Below, piece by piece: positions 34,666 to 35,831 of a stretch of 35,831 nt of DNA. The notes under the pieces were generated by a model. The model was given only the letters and a program-made list of their open reading frames with translations. It did not search any database and had not been told where the DNA came from. Every line of letters starts with the position of its first letter. Position 1 is the first letter of the stretch. Position numbers and translations under genes: made by a program. Location: assembly GCA_947458585.1 (NCBI GenBank), contig CANGYY010000024.1, positions 1-35,831 on the forward strand, given 5' to 3'. This DNA is from Cyclobacteriaceae bacterium. Lineage in GTDB: Bacteria > Bacteroidota > Bacteroidia > Cytophagales > Cyclobacteriaceae.

Positions 34666-35711
34666 GGGTGAAGAAGGTTTTTTCGTAGCCTTTGAAGCAG
34701 CCGCTCTTCCTGGCTGGGTTCGAGCGCTACTTGTATAGGCAGGGCAAAAATCGAAATTTTCGACCACATTTCGGTTGCAGCGAGGGTTTTAAGTTTCACC
34801 GCATCCTTTTCCGTGGTGAGTAGCACCGCATTTTTTCCCTTTTCCTGTCCCAAAACCTCCAAAATTCGAACTGCATCTTCGGCGCGGTAGGCGTAATGAT
34901 CTGAAAAAGAAAAAGAATCGACCACGGCATACTGCTGCTTGCAATACCCCAAAAACGGCCCGTTATCCGCCAAGCCTGCAAGGGCAATGACCTCCTTAAA
35001 ATCGGTTTGCTTTGGGCCAGACACTTGGTAAGGCTTCCCATAGGTTAGGGAAGAAAAGTAAAGGTCTGCCTCCGAATTTAAGTAGGGTGCTAGCTCCTGG
35101 GCTAATTTGTTTTTTTCATCCTGACTCAGTTCGGCCGGGCACTTGGTTACCACCACCACCTCTGCCCGCTTCGCCCCTGCCCTCGATTCCCGAAGTCTGC
35201 CCATAGGAAGTAGGTAATCTTTGGAGAATGGAGAACTGTAAGGAGTCAATACGATCCGAAAATCAGGGTTCAGTTTGCGATGTTGGAAGGCATCATCCAA
35301 AATGAGGAGTCGCAGGTCAGGCCGGAGTTGCTGGATTTTTTGCGTAGCGCCTACCCGATCCTCTCCTACAAAAACAGGGATTTCTTCCTTGAACTGAGTA
35401 AAAAGTTGCAAAGGTTCATCTCCCACCTCGGCTGCCGTACTGCTCGCAAGCACTTGGATAAATCCTTTGGTGTTGCGTCCATAGCCTCTGCTCAGGGTTC
35501 CTACGGCCACCTCATTGCGAAGCTTGCGTACCAAAAATTCCACCCAGGGAGTTTTACCTGTGCCCCCTACCGAAAGGTTGCCCACCACCAGCGTCGGGAT
35601 GGGAGATTTCTGACTACGGATCAGCCCTCGGTCAAACAGAAAGTTTCGTGCCGCAGTAATCCCATGAAAAAGAAAAGCTGCCGGAGCAAGAAGGTAGGCG
35701 TACCAAGGCAT
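34662..35711 (-). CDS. lpxK: Tetraacyldisaccharide 4'-kinase LpxK
   Basis: 349 residues. It carries the Walker A-type loop VVGNLSVGGTGKTPWVEFL (about 43-61), LSRGYGRNTKGF, VGDEPLQL, VGEDRVGA and LILDDAFQHRKL, the last with the acidic residues that bind metal and lipid. The N-terminal hydrophobic stretch AYLLAPAAFLFHG anchors it to the inner membrane. It phosphorylates the 4' position of the lipid A disaccharide precursor, so the organism makes a lipid A-type outer membrane. Its end overlaps the porin start by 4 nt. It is divergent from the NIF3 gene, with 39 bp between starts. A CAAATTAA (one mismatch to CAAAnnTA) lies in the gap. Confidence 0.94.
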   Translation of the reverse strand: MPWYAYLLAPAAFLFHGITAARNFLFDRGLIRSQKSPIPTLVVGNLSVGGTGKTPWVEFLVRKLRNEVAVGTLSRGYGRNTKGFIQVLASSTAAEVGDEPLQLFTQFKEEIPVFVGEDRVGATQKIQQLRPDLRLLILDDAFQHRKLNPDFRIVLTPYSSPFSKDYLLPMGRLRESRAGAKRAEVVVVTKCPAELSQDEKNKLAQELAPYLNSEADLYFSSLTYGKPYQVSGPKQTDFKEVIALAGLADNGPFLGYCKQQYAVVDSFSFSDHYAYRAEDAVRILEVLGQEKGKNAVLLTTEKDAVKLKTLAATEMWSKISIFALPIQVALEPSQEERLLQRLRKNLLHP

Positions 35712-35724
35712 TGAATAGAATTGC

Positions 35725-35732
35725 TATTTTTG
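35725..35732 (+). promoter_or_regulatory. -7 element of the NIF3 gene
   Basis: TATTTTTG matches TAnnTTTG exactly, 18 bp before the ATG at 35751. No TTG lies at the right distance, so the upstream half is weak. Confidence 0.45.
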
Positions 35733-35750
35733 TTCAAATTAAAGAAAAAA

Positions 35751-35831
35751 ATGGGATACCGCATTCAGGATATACTTTCCTTCCTCGACCAGCTTGCTCC
35801 TCCTGCCTACCAGGAGTCCTACGACAATGCC
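35751..35831 (+). CDS. NIF3-family dinuclear metal protein, 5' end only
   Basis: Twenty-seven codons before the window ends. MGYRIQDILSFLDQLAPPA followed by YQESYDNA is the start typical of Nif3-like proteins (GTP cyclohydrolase 1 type 2/YbgI homologues). The conserved YDN-(V/A)-G precedes the metal site, and the family is often found beside lpxK in this phylum. The function of the family is not settled. Confidence 0.75.
   Translation, partial: MGYRIQDILSFLDQLAPPAYQESYDNA

Overview
The window reads as a chromosomal stretch from a Bacteroidota bacterium, most likely a Cytophagales member (Algoriphagus/Cyclobacteriaceae-like; this is inference). The evidence is a type III glutamine synthetase, a Porin_10-type outer-membrane barrel, an SLBB-rich polysaccharide export protein, several promoters of the Bacteroidota form TAnnTTTG (preceded by TTG at about 19 bp for mtaB), GxxExxY and DUF559 proteins, and many families of palindromic intergenic repeats.

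Layout. 1-9070: an AT-rich, tightly packed minus-strand surface-polysaccharide operon. In transcription order it holds a transglutaminase-like membrane protein, a UDP-HexNAc 6-dehydrogenase and a 4-epimerase (together giving UDP-GalNAcA), a Wzx-like flippase, a methyltransferase, an ATP-grasp ligase, a PurN-like formyltransferase, a WecE aminotransferase and a WecF-like (GT56) Fuc4N-type glycosyltransferase cut by the window edge. 9290-16527: the export and regulatory part (cytidylyltransferase-like protein, Wzz-like chain-length protein, SLBB export protein, winged-helix regulator). This part is invaded by two modules, each a GxxExxY nuclease-like gene bracketed by about 265-bp palindromic elements (five full copies). 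16528-19687: an AbiEi/AbiEii toxin-antitoxin pair whose promoter carries clear inverted repeats, flanked on both sides by copies of another intergenic repeat. 19688-26047: housekeeping genes glnN (GSIII), mtaB and glgB, with a tandem palindrome array between the last two. 26052-29447: katG and a DUF559 endonuclease-like gene among three copies of a MITE-like 'AATCCCCC' element; the DUF559 gene lies exactly between two copies and its stop codon touches one of them. 29457-35831: a secreted esterase, a MacB/FtsX-type permease, a Porin_10 barrel translationally coupled to lpxK, and the divergent start of a NIF3 gene.

How it works together. The left half would make nucleotide sugars (UDP-GalNAcA and a dTDP-4-amino-6-deoxyhexose that may be N-formylated or N-acylated), assemble and flip a lipid-linked repeat unit, and export the polymer. 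No polymerase or initiating sugar-phosphate transferase is visible, so they probably lie outside the window.

The most unusual feature is that two unrelated palindromic repeat families each enclose a small nuclease-fold gene (GxxExxY twice, DUF559 once). This suggests nuclease-linked repeat elements, analogous in logic to REP/RAYT systems but with different proteins. Coding starts were reassigned where the longest frame begins at TTG without support. All family calls come from reading motifs, not from database searches.
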